Positions 7,591 through 18,524 of a DNA stretch of 51,670 nt are shown here, one piece after another. How positions within the stretch are numbered: position 1 is the stretch's first letter; every line of letters starts with the position of its first letter. This DNA comes from Halalkalibacter hemicellulosilyticusJCM 9152 (GTDB taxonomy: Bacteria > Bacillota > Bacilli > Bacillales > Bacillaceae_D), in assembly GCF_000513115.1 (NCBI RefSeq), contig NZ_BAUU01000030.1:1-51670 (forward strand), given 5' to 3'. Under the pieces are notes generated by a model. That model ran no database searches and was not told the DNA's origin. It saw nothing but the letters and a program-made list of their open reading frames with translations. The position numbers and the translations under genes were made by a program.

Positions 7591-10500
7591 CCTGGGCTTT
7601 CATCTCCATCTCCGGAGCCTTCATCTCCGTCTCCAGGGCCTTCATCTCCGTCTCCAGGGCCTTCATCTCCGTCTCCAGGGCCTTCATCTCCGTCTCCAGG
7701 GCCTTCATCTCCGTCTCCAGGGCCTTCATCTCCGTCTCCAGGGCTTTCATCATCACCTTGACTAGCTCCTTTAATAATGTCTAATCCTTCTATCGTGAAT
7801 GTTCCTCCTTTTACAACAATGTGTGCAGTATGATCTCCTTTATCAAGTCCACGAATATAATAGGATGTTTGTCTATCTCCTCGTGAGTACACTCGATAGT
7901 TCTCCTCAATCAATTCTCCGTCAATGTAAACATCAATAACTGAATCTGAAGTTGCACCGAACAGATTAAATCCTGTTCCATTAAAATGAAAGAGCATACT
8001 AGTATTGCTGCTTTCAGGACTTGGCGTGCTATAAATATTAACACCTCTGTAATCCATAAAGTCTTCTTTTTTCTCATTGTCCTTTAATGACACTTTTAAT
8101 GTATGAGCTGTTTCCTCTAAGTCTCTAATCGAGAACCTAATTCCAGTTTGTGGGATAACGGCAAAATCCCCCAAATCTTCACCGTTCAGTTCAAAATTGT
8201 ACAGAGTTTCATCACCTGTTCCAGAGAAATAATCAATTCCTGAACCAGTGAAGTTAATAACTAAATACGGATCATCATTAAAATTTGCCCAAGCATTCGT
8301 TTGATTAGATCCCCATACATTCCCATTCTTTCTTAACGCATAAACCGTATTTTCCTCCTCACCAACTTCATGATCTTCTGTTATTGGAATAAAGTTACTT
8401 GGAGCAAGATTTGTAACGGCTAATACTGGATCAGTTGTCTCTATTTCTGCTTTTGTAAAGCTCACGTATCGATCAGTTGTAACTACTTCTAACGTATGTT
8501 GTTTATCTTCAAGCCCGTCTGCTGACCAAACGACTTGCTCAATTGAACTATTATTTAAATAATTGGCTTCACCTACTAGCTCGCCATTTAAATAAATATC
8601 AGCCGTTCCATTCGAAGGATTTGTTATTCCAAACAACCTAATCTCTGTCCCTTTAAACGTAATTTCAAACGATCCTCCTACTCCTGACCATGAATTCGCA
8701 TTATTCGATGACCAACTACCAGAATAATATACACGATTTAACTCTCCTTGTTCATCGGCTGTATCTCTAAAACTAACGGTAACCCCATTCCATACGGTAC
8801 ATCTGTACTTGCCGTCATTCGTGTACGATTAAAATGAGCATAACCGACTTGACCGAAATCCCACTGCCCAATATAACCGATTGGATTACTACGATCATTG
8901 TTATTTCGTGCTTCTTCTACTGTGCCTACCTTCATACCTTGCGCACTATCATATTTTTCAGACATGTATGGGTAGCCAGCAATTGGATCGACACGTAGCT
9001 GATCATAAAGGGTTTCATAATAACCTGATCCAATAACCGCTCTTCCTGACATAACGATCGAGTCCTCATCCTTATAAACCGCTATTTCTTCATCATTCAC
9101 ATATAATGTAAAAACGTTATCCTTTGCTTCAAATGCAAGGTTATTCCAAATATTTGGATCGAAGCCATCTACTGTGCCACTTGAAACGACATTACCAAGC
9201 TTTAATATTTCATACGTACCATCTGAATACACACGCGCATTGTATGGTGCATGTGAATCCGTTCCACCTGCCTTGACATGTCGTAATCCTATTAGCGCAT
9301 AGTTACTTCGCCCACTCACTTCAGGTGTGTGAGTATCAAGTAAAAAATCATAAGACACCTTATAATTCACCCAGCGGTAGTCCCCAAAGTTCGTATGTGG
9401 GTTACTATTACTTGCAGACCCATCCGTTCCTCCCCAAACAGCCCAATCCGCGCCGATAATCTCATATGTTATTTTTTGTTGAAGCATATTGCCTCTTTCT
9501 TCTGCCTCTGGAATATCCCGCACAATACGATTCGCGCTGCCACTCGTCTCTTGTATCGTGGCTTCTTTCACGACTTCAAATGCTCCCCGCTGATCAGTCG
9601 TATAACGTGGTGTACCACCTCGACGTTCAACGTAGTCTCTTCCTTGATCATCAATAGAGTACTCACTATATTCAAAATCATCAACATACGGTAACGGCAG
9701 TATCGTATCCTGTAAAATATCAAAAGGACTAGATACATACTCAAATCCTTCAATTTCAGATTTCCGATCGAGCGTTGTGACTGTCAGGAGTGAATAAGGC
9801 TTCACCTCAATTTCATACTGACCATCAACTGGCTCAATTTTATTAATTTGCTGAAACCAGTTCGCATCATAGGCCTGTCCTACGTCTGGACCTCTTGTTT
9901 CCCAAACATATAATGGTGCATTTTCTTTCCCATTTAAATTCTTCGCCTCGATTTTATAGTGACGTGTCTCCCGCGTATTATTTGCATATACTGTTGTGTA
10001 ATCATCCGTATTAGGATCTTTTACTGTCATATAATTATGAGTGCCTGTATCTACTTGAACGCCTCCATCATTAAACGTTCCATCATTGTAAGTCGCTTCT
10101 TTTATATACATCCATCTCTCATTTTCATCTGTTGCTGGATCATTATAGCCAACAAAATTCATTACATGCCGAACCCCTTTTATCCCCCCATCCATTTCAA
10201 AGGAGCCATTCCATGGTGTAAATGCATTAATTAAATGCTTAGGTGTATAGGCAGAACCTTGATAAAATGCTCCAACAGAAGGTTGAAAATCAAAAGATAC
10301 TGCTTGAAGTGGATTGTTGCCTGCCCCTTCCCAATGATACATCAGCATAATTCGTGAAATGACGTCCACTGTTCCCGCATGCCCACCAACTCCTTGATAA
10401 TGTGGCTCCATATTAATTCGATACCTAGCATTAATCATTGGTGAGACCCCTTCTGAAGACCAAATCTCTTTCGGCTCTTTACCTTCAGCTATTAAATGGC

Positions 10501-11345
10501 TTTGAAGCTGTGTCAGCTCACTTGAACCAGTTAAGCCGTAATGACTACTAATGACATCAATTTCATCAATTAAATCAGGATGATCAAGCAATGTCTGACT
10601 GATGGTTCTCGTATCACGATAACCATCACCACCAACTAATTTAATGTCCTTATAAAATTCATCATAATTCGGCTCTTCCTTTATTCGTGACGTATAATAC
10701 TTCAACCACTCAAGCTCATTTCTTCCATTATTTTGAGCTCGTTCATTTTGTGAAATTCCTACATAATCAAGACGAAAAACCAAACTCTTCATAAACCGCA
10801 TCAATCGTCTGTTTAAACCATTGATATCTATTTTCATACTCTTGATTTGCTACACCTTCCCACGTCCAACGCGGCTCTCCCCAGCGTAGAATTTCAGTTG
10901 TAATGTGAGGGTTAATGGACTTCGCATCTGCAGCAAATTGAAACCCTGCACCACGTAAAACATTTGCCGGTTCATCAGCATAACGCATCGTAGCAGGCTC
11001 TGTTCCTGACGAAGAATCGACATCTGCACCTAGCTCCACTTTTACATGAACGAGGCCTGCACCTGTATTCGGATCAAATAGTTGGTGCATTATCTCCCAA
11101 TACTGATCAGGATGCTCTTCTTTATAATCGATCATTAACCGAGACGTGTTATTTGCTGAAACTGTTCCAAATCCTTTAAATCGGTTATACTCATCGACAT
11201 CCGTTCCATCTATGACAATTGTTCTCGTCCCGTCCTCTGCTCTTGATTCATTTGCAGCCATCATTAGGACAAGTAAAGCAATCATGATGAGACTAATCAC
11301 GATATACAACCAATACGTTGAATAACGTTTCATTTCATTAACCAT
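7449..11345 (-). pseudogene. Secreted, wall-anchored GH59 (galactocerebrosidase-like) beta-galactosidase, two frameshifts
   Basis: Three frames read as one ~1,300-residue protein: 11345-10767, 10837-8738, and on to 7449. Signal sequence (1-36), then a GH59-like barrel with GFGTVSANNTSRLMIDY, VKVELG and GTEPATM as in animal galactocerebrosidase. The acid/base Glu is in GISQNERA and the nucleophile Glu in EIWSSEG. A lectin-like domain follows (ending AVIGSGYYETLYDQLRVD), then three repeated beta-sandwich domains, a heptapeptide linker, LPATA, a membrane helix and RKRRTIE. Frameshift 1 is in an A5 run (plus strand 10774-10778): removing one base restores EEFGF-RLDYVGI. Frameshift 2 is at a C4 run (8783-8786): adding one base restores YGMG-VTVSFRD. 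It should release beta-galactose at the surface. Whether it is a pseudogene or carries sequence errors is open. RBS GGGAGAG precedes the ATG. Confidence 0.8.
7604..7746 (-). repeat. 21-bp tandem repeats coding GPGDGDE linker
   Basis: About six to seven near-identical 21-bp units encode the heptapeptide GPGDGDE between the last beta-sandwich and the wall anchor of the GH59 protein. The DNA copies are more uniform than in the GH9 linker, suggesting recent expansion. Confidence 0.9.
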
Positions 11346-11525
11346 TTTTTCAACTCTCCCTTTTTATCAGGAAACAATCATGACTAAGAGTGTTCGTTAA
11401 CAGTTGATCCTGATCATCATTTGACTTTTCCTTACAACAGGGTGTCGCTCATGATGAAAAGACAAATTCCTTCAATCACCTCCTGCGTTAAATAAAATGA
11501 TTGATAAGCCTTGAGACCCTCATCT

Positions 11526-11541
11526 ATGATAGCGCTTACAT
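11526..11541. promoter_or_regulatory. cre box upstream of GH59
   Basis: ATGATAGCGCTTACAT has one mismatch to the cre consensus and carries the AGCGCT core. It lies 181 bp before the GH59 start in the 11346-11676 gap, which otherwise holds a candidate operator and no gene that I can see. Confidence 0.6.
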
Positions 11542-11587
11542 TTTAACATAAGTATGTCTGCTTTCTATGCCATTATCTTGACTATCT

Positions 11588-11603
11588 ATAGTGCTATTTT
11601 TGC
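11588..11603. promoter_or_regulatory. Candidate YesN operator shared with importer promoter
   Basis: On the minus strand AAAATAGCACTAT followed by GTCAAGATAAT aligns without gaps to AAAATAGTGTTAT followed by GACAAAATAAT upstream of the permease gene (18560 region); about 24 of 37 bases agree. Both sit near a cre box and before minus-strand genes flanking the YesN/YesM pairs. Inferred site for one of those regulators. Confidence 0.4.
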
Positions 11604-11646
11604 ATATTTGATTTGTAAATATCGATTGTTATGTCTCAAAACGTTT

Positions 11647-11678
11647 GAACACACAGCCGCTTCAGCAGCTGTGTGTTC
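11647..11678 (-). terminator. Hairpin overlapping the stop of the first YesN gene
   Basis: GAACACACAGC (11647-11657) and GCTGTGTGTTC (11668-11678) form a perfect 11-bp stem that includes part of the TGA stop. The U tract on the minus strand is weak (AAACGTTTT), so termination strength is uncertain. Confidence 0.55.
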
Positions 11679-13278
11679 AATTTGCCTTTCGATACTCTAA
11701 TGGCGATATATCGTTACGCTTTTTAAATAGCTTTATAAAATAACTCGTATTTTCATAGCCAAGCATGTGAGCAATATCTTCAATCGCCTTATTTGTCTCA
11801 CGTAAATAAGCTGCTGCCTTCTCCATTTTCACTCGAATCACGTACTCTATAAACGTTTCACCCGTTTCCTTTTTAAATAATCGACTAAAATGACTCGGAT
11901 TCATATATAGGTTATTAGCAACTGCTTCCATCGTAATTCGTTCATGCAGATTTTGCTCAACATATTTTTTTGCTTCCCACACTTCTAATCGTTCGGTACG
12001 ACTAGATGATTGAACAAAATGAATAATACGTTGGAAGAAGTCGTTCATATACTTCTTAAGCTGGCACACATTAGCTATTTCCTGGATGCTACTATGCCGT
12101 GATCCATGATGTCGCTCATTCTCAAAAGTATAATAATAATGAAGTTCAATCGTGATAATGAGGTTATGAAGCCAGCTTCTAACCGAATCCGGATGATAGT
12201 GTTCCTTTTTTATAATTGACATCCAGCGATCAACAATCTGTGAAGCTTTCACTTGGTCCCCTTCTAGAGTTACCTTCTTCCATTCTTCCAATGCCTCATT
12301 ATAATACTGAAAGATCGTTTGATCATTCGTTGATTCTTTAATATCCTCAAATCGCACGATCTCTTGCTCTTCAACATAAAACCATTTAGCTTCACTACTC
12401 GTTAATTGTTTGAGTGATTGCTTCAACTCTAACACCGATGTAACGGCCTGTTTATAAGCAAATGTTATACACACTCCACTACATTTTTTTAATATAGTTT
12501 GAAATTGCTTTAGCCTTTTGCGAACTTCCTCATAAGGATTCTCTTTCATTGTTGGTACATATGGAAAGCACCATATCAATTGATCCGGTTCATAGAGAGC
12601 CCCTTCAAGCTCTATTCCTTGCCCCAGCGTTTCCTTAGCTACTTTCTCAACAAAAAAAGAAAATAGCTCCTCTGATGAACGAAATTTCTCCCAGCCAGCT
12701 TCAATGTTCATCATTCTTCCACTAATCGGAATGTAATGATAATCATCCAAGTTCAATTGGAAGTACTCGTTTGTATGTTTCCATTCACGCTCATTTAAAT
12801 TAGAAGATGTTAGAAAATTTTGCAGCCATTGCTTTTTCAAATTTTTTTTATTTTGATCGACGATTGTTTTTAAAGAGGCAACCTTTGCTTGTTCTTGCTT
12901 CTGCTTTCTAGCCTCAGACACAAGCTTATTAACCGCTACTCGAAACGTTTTCGGTTCCAGTGTTTCTTTTAAAATATAATCATTTACATAAAGCCGCACA
13001 GCTTTTTGGGCATAATGAAAATCATCATGGCAGGAAATGATGAGTGCTTGCACATGCTCATTAAGTGATTTCATTTGCGCAATTAGCTCCAAACCATTCA
13101 TATTCGGCATATCAATATCTGTAATGAGAATATCTGGTGTTTTGTCTTGAGCTATTTCGAGTGCATCGATTCCTGTCTCACATTTCCCAATGACCTCTAA
13201 ACCTAATTCTCTCCATGAAATCATCTCATACATAAACTCCAACATTTGAAAATTATCATCAACGAGAAGAACCTTCAT
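11677..13278 (-). CDS. YesN-type response regulator, AraC output domain (533 aa)
   Basis: Receiver domain (~1-120) with acidic pair Asp7-Asp8, phosphoacceptor Asp54 in LITDIDMPNMNG, and the conserved Lys in YILKETLEP. A long middle region (~125-425) without clear motifs follows, then an AraC double helix-turn-helix (~430-533) with ITMEAVANNLYMNPSHFSRLF and IEDIAHMLGYENTSYFIKLF. It overlaps the 3' end of the kinase gene by 20 bp, and its RBS TGGAGGTGG lies inside that gene. The pair probably senses extracellular xylo-oligosaccharide and activates the importer upstream or the GH59 gene downstream. The nearest described arrangement is the Geobacillus xylan system (kinase-regulator pair with an importer); this link is inference. 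Confidence 0.88.
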   Translation of the reverse strand: MKVLLVDDNFQMLEFMYEMISWRELGLEVIGKCETGIDALEIAQDKTPDILITDIDMPNMNGLELIAQMKSLNEHVQALIISCHDDFHYAQKAVRLYVNDYILKETLEPKTFRVAVNKLVSEARKQKQEQAKVASLKTIVDQNKKNLKKQWLQNFLTSSNLNEREWKHTNEYFQLNLDDYHYIPISGRMMNIEAGWEKFRSSEELFSFFVEKVAKETLGQGIELEGALYEPDQLIWCFPYVPTMKENPYEEVRKRLKQFQTILKKCSGVCITFAYKQAVTSVLELKQSLKQLTSSEAKWFYVEEQEIVRFEDIKESTNDQTIFQYYNEALEEWKKVTLEGDQVKASQIVDRWMSIIKKEHYHPDSVRSWLHNLIITIELHYYYTFENERHHGSRHSSIQEIANVCQLKKYMNDFFQRIIHFVQSSSRTERLEVWEAKKYVEQNLHERITMEAVANNLYMNPSHFSRLFKKETGETFIEYVIRVKMEKAAAYLRETNKAIEDIAHMLGYENTSYFIKLFKKRNDISPLEYRKAN

Positions 13279-15118
13279 CTTCCACCTCCATTTTAGTGTT
13301 AGCAGGAAAACGAAATAGAACCGTTAATCCCTTCTTCCTCTTTGATTGAATATGCAGTTCAAATCGATCCCCATAAATTAATGTCATTCGTTCATACACA
13401 TTTTTCAAACCAATGCCAAATTCCTTCCTAGGCTCCTTAAGATATGTTGCGATCATTTGCTTTTTGTCATATTCAAAACTACTTTGTAACGTATTAAGAT
13501 CTGTTTCATCCATACCCACTCCATCATCTTGTACATTTACGAACACATAGCCACCCTTTACATAGGCTGTGATCGTAATCGAACCAGAATAATTCTGAAT
13601 GCCATGCTTGCAAGCGTTTTCTACAACTGGTTGAATGAAAAATCGAGGAACAATAACGTTCTTAGCTTCATAACTAATGTGTGTATGAAGCTTAATCGGA
13701 TGCTGCCTCATCGAATTAATCACATCGATATAATTCGTCATATGCTCGACTTCCTTTTCAAGGGAAATCGATTCGTCTCCTTTGTACACACTACGTAAAA
13801 ACTTACCAAATGATAAAATTAAATCTGCCGATTGTTCATCATTATTTTTTAGTACTTGTATTCGTAATGTACTAAGAACATTAAATATAAAATGAGGCTT
13901 AATTTTTGATTGTAACACTGCCATTTCGGCCTTTCTTTTCATTCGTTGTTCAAGCTTCACTTGGCCAAGAGCATCCTGAATTCGATCAAGCATTAAATCA
14001 AACGCCATACTTAAACGTCCGATTTCATCATTACGTCTAATATTCGAGCGAACCATAAGATTCCCTGCATCAATTTCTTTGGCAATAGTAGCTAAGTTTC
14101 CGATTGGTTGCAAATAGCGATTAACAACAAATAATAAAATGATTACTAGTAAAATAAGTGCCATTGTTAGCATATACACATTAAATGTAAACGCATTTCC
14201 TAACTCGTCAATCGCTGTATGATAAGGCATAGCACTAACGATCGTCCAATCACCATTTGAAAAAGGTTGATAGACTAATAAATAGTCATCATCAGCTGAA
14301 TCTATTATGAAATATGAGTCTTGCTCATCCATCTGTTTAAGATAAGGAAAAGGCTGACTAATTAATATGTCAGAATCGTCATATAAAACGCTTCCATTTT
14401 CATCTAACAGAAAAATAGTTCGATCCTCAGCAAGGTTTTTCGTTAATTGGTCGAGCGCAATTTTGTTAACGCCAGCAAAAATATATGCCGTTGTTTCCCC
14501 TCTATAGTTCGTGAGCTTGCGGCCTAGTACAATCACTTGATCATTTTGGTAAAGAAAATGCCCTGGCTCTCGGGCATCATGTAATTCCTTAGCAAGAAAA
14601 CGATACACTTGGTATGTCGAAATGCTCTCAAGCTTTTCAAACCACGGCTCTAATTGATCATATTCAAAACTGCCATTAAATGACGTATTTGAAAAGTAGT
14701 ACTCTCCTTTTGCTGGGAGAATCGCCATTCGAATATAGCTATTCCTAGTTATGTGATCTAACTTTGCGTTTATATCAAGAAAGGCTCTTGGTGGAATCGG
14801 TTCTTGCAATCCACGATTTAATGTACTTCTAATTTCCGAATCAAAATGAACATAATTCATCGATTGAATGACGTCATCGACCAATTTAGAGAAATATACA
14901 TCTGCTAGCTCTAAGTTGTATTCCTCACTTTTAATCGTTTGTTCTTTCACCACATTTAGACTTGTTACAATAATATTCCCCATACTAAAGAGGATCGGTA
15001 GTGCCATAAATACGAAAATAATGAGCAGTAGCTTTTGACGAAAGGAGATTGCTTTCTTGATCTCGTACATCTTCTCCTTTATCTTTATCATCCCTGTCAC
15101 ATCCTGATCCGTTTTCAT
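13259..15118 (-). CDS. YesM-type sensor histidine kinase (619 aa)
   Basis: First membrane helix (~27-52), extracytoplasmic Cache-like sensor region (~60-300), second helix (~310-333), HAMP (~334-387), then the LytS/YesM-type kinase core with His409 in KIKPHFIFN, N-box Asn501 in VENACKHG, G1 box DDGVGMD and G2 box FGIGLKNV. All motifs are present, so it should be active. The start is uncertain: the ATG at 15118 has no good RBS, and the in-frame ATG at codon 17 follows AAAGGAGA with short spacing. Forms an operon with the regulator gene it overlaps. Confidence 0.88.
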   Translation of the reverse strand: MKTDQDVTGMIKIKEKMYEIKKAISFRQKLLLIIFVFMALPILFSMGNIIVTSLNVVKEQTIKSEEYNLELADVYFSKLVDDVIQSMNYVHFDSEIRSTLNRGLQEPIPPRAFLDINAKLDHITRNSYIRMAILPAKGEYYFSNTSFNGSFEYDQLEPWFEKLESISTYQVYRFLAKELHDAREPGHFLYQNDQVIVLGRKLTNYRGETTAYIFAGVNKIALDQLTKNLAEDRTIFLLDENGSVLYDDSDILISQPFPYLKQMDEQDSYFIIDSADDDYLLVYQPFSNGDWTIVSAMPYHTAIDELGNAFTFNVYMLTMALILLVIILLFVVNRYLQPIGNLATIAKEIDAGNLMVRSNIRRNDEIGRLSMAFDLMLDRIQDALGQVKLEQRMKRKAEMAVLQSKIKPHFIFNVLSTLRIQVLKNNDEQSADLILSFGKFLRSVYKGDESISLEKEVEHMTNYIDVINSMRQHPIKLHTHISYEAKNVIVPRFFIQPVVENACKHGIQNYSGSITITAYVKGGYVFVNVQDDGVGMDETDLNTLQSSFEYDKKQMIATYLKEPRKEFGIGLKNVYERMTLIYGDRFELHIQSKRKKGLTVLFRFPANTKMEVEDEGSSR

Positions 15119-15189
15119 TTATTATAACAGACACCGTTACCTCCATACTGGGCTTTATAAATGGTTTCCTTTCTCTTCATTTGCTGAAA

Positions 15190-15222
15190 GCCTAATGAGA
15201 AGCATTTTTCTTCTCATTAGGC
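15190..15222 (-). terminator. Terminator between importer binding protein and YesM gene
   Basis: GCCTAATGAGAAG (15190-15202) and CTTCTCATTAGGC (15210-15222) are perfect 13-bp complements with a 7-nt loop and a short U run on the minus strand. It ends the importer operon. Confidence 0.75.
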
Positions 15223-15247
15223 AGATTAGCAACCATCCCTTTAAAAT

Positions 15248-16633
15248 CTATTCACTAACATTTGTATCAATAACACTTTGTACAGCTTCGTGAGCATTTT
15301 CAATCGTCGTATCAATATCTTGCTCCTCTAATAAAAATCGTTCAACCTCATTACGATACGCTGTCTCAACTTCACCAATGAAAGCAGGTGGAATGAAGAC
15401 GGGTGCCGCCTCTGACACCTCTAACGTATGAATAAGTGATTCCATATTGACCAATTCAATATCTACCTCTGGACTTGCTTCGTGTAAGCGTGTAATAACA
15501 TCTTCCAAATCAGCACCTAAATAGTCTGGTAAATATTTTTCTTGTAACACAATTCCCTCTGTCGTATACCAACGAATAAATTCAAATGCTTCTTCCTTAT
15601 GCTCAGAACCTGAATACATTGTTAAGAAGTCCGCACCGGCTGGTGTTGTAATTGGATCGCCTTCACTCGCTTTCGGATAAGGAGCATAAGCGACGGTAAA
15701 TTCTGGAGCATCATCCACCCCACCTCGTTCATTGATCATCCAGCTTCCTGTCATAATCATCGCTGCACTCTCACCAAAGAATTGTGGACGATAATTTAAG
15801 TCAAGTGAAATCGTATCAGCATACGGAGTCGCAGATCCTTCTTCATGACCTCTCTCACGAATTTCAAGTGATTGTCTAATATGATCACTGTCAACGTTAG
15901 ACGTAACTCCATCATCCTTAATGATGTTACTGTCTACCGGCTGATTGAATGCTGCTAACTTAACATAATCCATCCATGTATGAAAGAACGTACCATAACG
16001 TTTGCTCGGCCCTTCACCTTCTGTCAATGCGGCTGCATAATCCATATATTCATCCCAAGTCCAATCAGTTGGTACATCTAATCCAGCTTCATCAAGCGCA
16101 TCTTGATTCAACATCACAAAGAACATGTTGTATTTACCTGGTAGTGCATAATAATGACCATCCACATTTGTATTTACACGATATTCATTTTCATAGTCTA
16201 TTCCTGCTGCATCTAGGTACTCATCTAATGGTTCAAACATTCCTTGAGCTACACGTTGTGAATAATTGGCTGCATCGTTGACAATGATGACATCCAACTG
16301 ATCACCAGAGGCTGCTGCCAAATCAATCTGTTGCATCGTTTCATTTGCATCATTATTTTCTGGACTGACCGTTTCCACTTTAATATGTGGGTGTTCGGCT
16401 TCAAACGCTTCAACCACCTCATGCCACCTGTCTTGCTCTTCATTGTACCAATGATGCATACGAATCGTTACAGGCTCATCCCCATTTGTATTCTCTTCAA
16501 CTTCTGGTGTATTACTTTCATCTGCTGTCGTGCCTCCATCATCATTTGTTGATCCTTCATCACTCGAACAAGCAGCCAATCCCACCGCAAACAATAGACC
16601 CATTAATAAGTGCACCCATTTGCCTTTCTTCAA
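15248..16633 (-). CDS. Sugar ABC importer, solute-binding lipoprotein (461 aa)
   Basis: Type II signal peptide with lipobox LAAC (Cys22), an acidic low-complexity linker to ~residue 52, then a family 1 extracellular solute-binding domain (~55-455) with typical HHWYNEEQDRWHEVVEAFE and MIMTGSWMI segments. It captures oligosaccharides outside the membrane and hands them to the two permeases encoded just upstream. Third gene of a three-gene operon, 33 bp after the second permease. Flanked by two YesN/YesM pairs in a xylan locus, so a xylo-oligosaccharide ligand is likely but unproven. Confidence 0.9.
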   Translation of the reverse strand: MKKGKWVHLLMGLLFAVGLAACSSDEGSTNDDGGTTADESNTPEVEENTNGDEPVTIRMHHWYNEEQDRWHEVVEAFEAEHPHIKVETVSPENNDANETMQQIDLAAASGDQLDVIIVNDAANYSQRVAQGMFEPLDEYLDAAGIDYENEYRVNTNVDGHYYALPGKYNMFFVMLNQDALDEAGLDVPTDWTWDEYMDYAAALTEGEGPSKRYGTFFHTWMDYVKLAAFNQPVDSNIIKDDGVTSNVDSDHIRQSLEIRERGHEEGSATPYADTISLDLNYRPQFFGESAAMIMTGSWMINERGGVDDAPEFTVAYAPYPKASEGDPITTPAGADFLTMYSGSEHKEEAFEFIRWYTTEGIVLQEKYLPDYLGADLEDVITRLHEASPEVDIELVNMESLIHTLEVSEAAPVFIPPAFIGEVETAYRNEVERFLLEEQDIDTTIENAHEAVQSVIDTNVSE

Positions 16634-16666
16634 TACAAAAACCTCCCCTTTTATTAAAAATAATAT

Positions 16667-17500
16667 TTATCCTTTCACTCCACCCATAGCAATTCCTTCA
16701 ATGACATATTTCTGTCCAAAAAAGAAAATGATAAGTAATGGAAGGATAGCTGATACGGTACCAGCCATAATTAAGCTGTAATACTCACCACTCATCGAAG
16801 TAAACCGTGAGATTCCGATTTGGACTGTTGATAAGTGATCTGACCGTAAGAAGATAAGTGGACCTTGATAATCGTTCCAGGTCCAAATAAAACGCAAAAT
16901 CGCATATGTTGAGATCGCTGGCAGTACTAACGGTACAGCTACCTTACGAAAGATCGTCAAATGCCCGGCTCCATCAATTTTAGCTGACGCGATATAATCA
17001 TCATGAATTCCCATAAAGAACTGCCTTAACATAAATGTCCCTAATACACTGAAACTATTTAATAGAATAAGCCCTAAATGCGTATCAAATAGATCCAAAT
17101 ACATATAAAGCATAAATTGCGGTACTAAAATGGCTTGAGCAGGAATCATAAATGTCGCTAATACGAGTATGAAGATGAGATGACGTCCTTTAAAATGAAT
17201 CTTGGAAAATCCATATGCTGCCAGCGTAGAAACAGTCGTAGAAATGAGTGTTGTCATAACCGTTACTTTAATAGAGTTCCAATAATACAGTGGAAAATCT
17301 CCACTCCATACTTCTACATAATTGCTCCAGCGCCATTCACTAGGAATCCATTGAATTGGGTATGCGAACACTTCTAGTTCAGGCTTTAATGATGCTGAGA
17401 TCATCCATATAAAAGGTAGTAGAAAGATGATTCCCATTAGCAACATAAAAACGGTCAGCATGAGCTTAACAGTTTTGCTTTTGATGTCATTACGCTTCAT
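16667..17500 (-). CDS. Sugar ABC importer permease, MalG/AraQ-like (277 aa)
   Basis: Six predicted membrane helices and the cytoplasmic EAA loop DDYIASAKIDGAGHLTIFRK followed by VAVPLVLPA, which docks the ATPase. Length and order fit the MalG-type subunit of carbohydrate (CUT1) importers. It follows the partner permease with a 15-bp gap and precedes the binding protein. No ATPase is encoded nearby; these systems commonly share an MsmX-like ATPase. Confidence 0.92.
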   Translation of the reverse strand: MKRNDIKSKTVKLMLTVFMLLMGIIFLLPFIWMISASLKPELEVFAYPIQWIPSEWRWSNYVEVWSGDFPLYYWNSIKVTVMTTLISTTVSTLAAYGFSKIHFKGRHLIFILVLATFMIPAQAILVPQFMLYMYLDLFDTHLGLILLNSFSVLGTFMLRQFFMGIHDDYIASAKIDGAGHLTIFRKVAVPLVLPAISTYAILRFIWTWNDYQGPLIFLRSDHLSTVQIGISRFTSMSGEYYSLIMAGTVSAILPLLIIFFFGQKYVIEGIAMGGVKG

Positions 17501-17515
17501 CTATTCCACCTCCGA

Positions 17516-18463
17516 CTAATAATTGACCCATTTCTTCTGCCCCCACCATTGGACGGCGGTAATGATTAATAATATCAAGAGTAGTACCATTGAAATCGCA
17601 GAAGAATAACCTGAACGTAAATTTTCAAATGCTTGCTCATACAAGTAATAGACGATTACCGACGTCGAATAACCTGGTCCACCACTTGTTAACACAACAA
17701 TTAATTCAAATGATTTAAAACTATAAATGATACCCGTTATTAAGAGAAAAAATGTCGTTGGAGAAAGCATGGGCAGCATAATATACCAAAACTTTTTCAG
17801 CATATTGGCTCCATCCATATCAGCAGCTTCATACATCTCCATTGGAATATTTTGCAAAGCTGCTAAATAAATAATGAGATTAAAGCCAATAGATACCCAA
17901 ATACTAATCATAATAACTGATACTAACGCCCACCTTGTATCTGCCAACCAACGTGGGGGATTTTCAATTCCAAGTGCCATTAAAAACTCATTAATTGGCC
18001 CATAAGATGGATGAAATAATAATTGAAACACGATCGCAATGGCGACAATACTTGAGATATAAGGCATGAAAAACGTAATTTTAAAAAATGCCTTCATGTA
18101 TACATGCTTATTAATAATGATTGCCAACAGTAACGAGAAAAACATAGTTAACGGTACAGCGAATATTAGCCACATATTATTTCTAACCGACTGTATAAAC
18201 AAATCATCCTGAACTAGTCTTGTATAATTAGAAATTCCAACAAAATTCATATCATCAATACCTCTAATAAACACCCAATCAGTAAAGCTAACAAACAATG
18301 CAGCAAATATCGGTAAGACAACTAAAATCGTCGTTCCGATAACCATTGGACCAATAAAGAAATAACCGGCCATCGTCTCTTTCGTCTGCATATTGAGCGT
18401 CCATTGACTCTTTTTCTTCGTTTTCTGTTTAGGTGACGTTTGCGATTTAGTCACTGGTTCCAT
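17516..18463 (-). CDS. Sugar ABC importer permease, MalF/UgpA-like (315 aa)
   Basis: Basic cytoplasmic N-terminus rich in Lys/Gln, six membrane helices, and the EAA loop EMYEAADMDGANMLKKFWYI followed by MLPMLSP. First gene of the importer operon. The 18464-18768 region upstream contains a cre-like site at 18525-18540, a candidate operator at 18560-18575 and an inverted repeat at 18681-18722, so this is where the operon is probably controlled. Confidence 0.92.
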   Translation of the reverse strand: MEPVTKSQTSPKQKTKKKSQWTLNMQTKETMAGYFFIGPMVIGTTILVVLPIFAALFVSFTDWVFIRGIDDMNFVGISNYTRLVQDDLFIQSVRNNMWLIFAVPLTMFFSLLLAIIINKHVYMKAFFKITFFMPYISSIVAIAIVFQLLFHPSYGPINEFLMALGIENPPRWLADTRWALVSVIMISIWVSIGFNLIIYLAALQNIPMEMYEAADMDGANMLKKFWYIMLPMLSPTTFFLLITGIIYSFKSFELIVVLTSGGPGYSTSVIVYYLYEQAFENLRSGYSSAISMVLLLILLIITAVQWWGQKKWVNY

Positions 18464-18524
18464 TTATCTCACTCCTAACATGTTGGTCTCTCTTCCATGT
18501 TTGCTTCTATAAGTTTAACGAAAT

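Noticed and set aside
9395-9694. Plus-strand frames inside the GH59 gene
   Set aside because: Antisense to conserved GH59 sequence, with no start signals.
10774-10778. Programmed ribosomal frameshift in GH59
   Set aside because: There is no classic slippery heptamer with a downstream structure, and a second unrelated break follows in the same gene; an indel is more likely.
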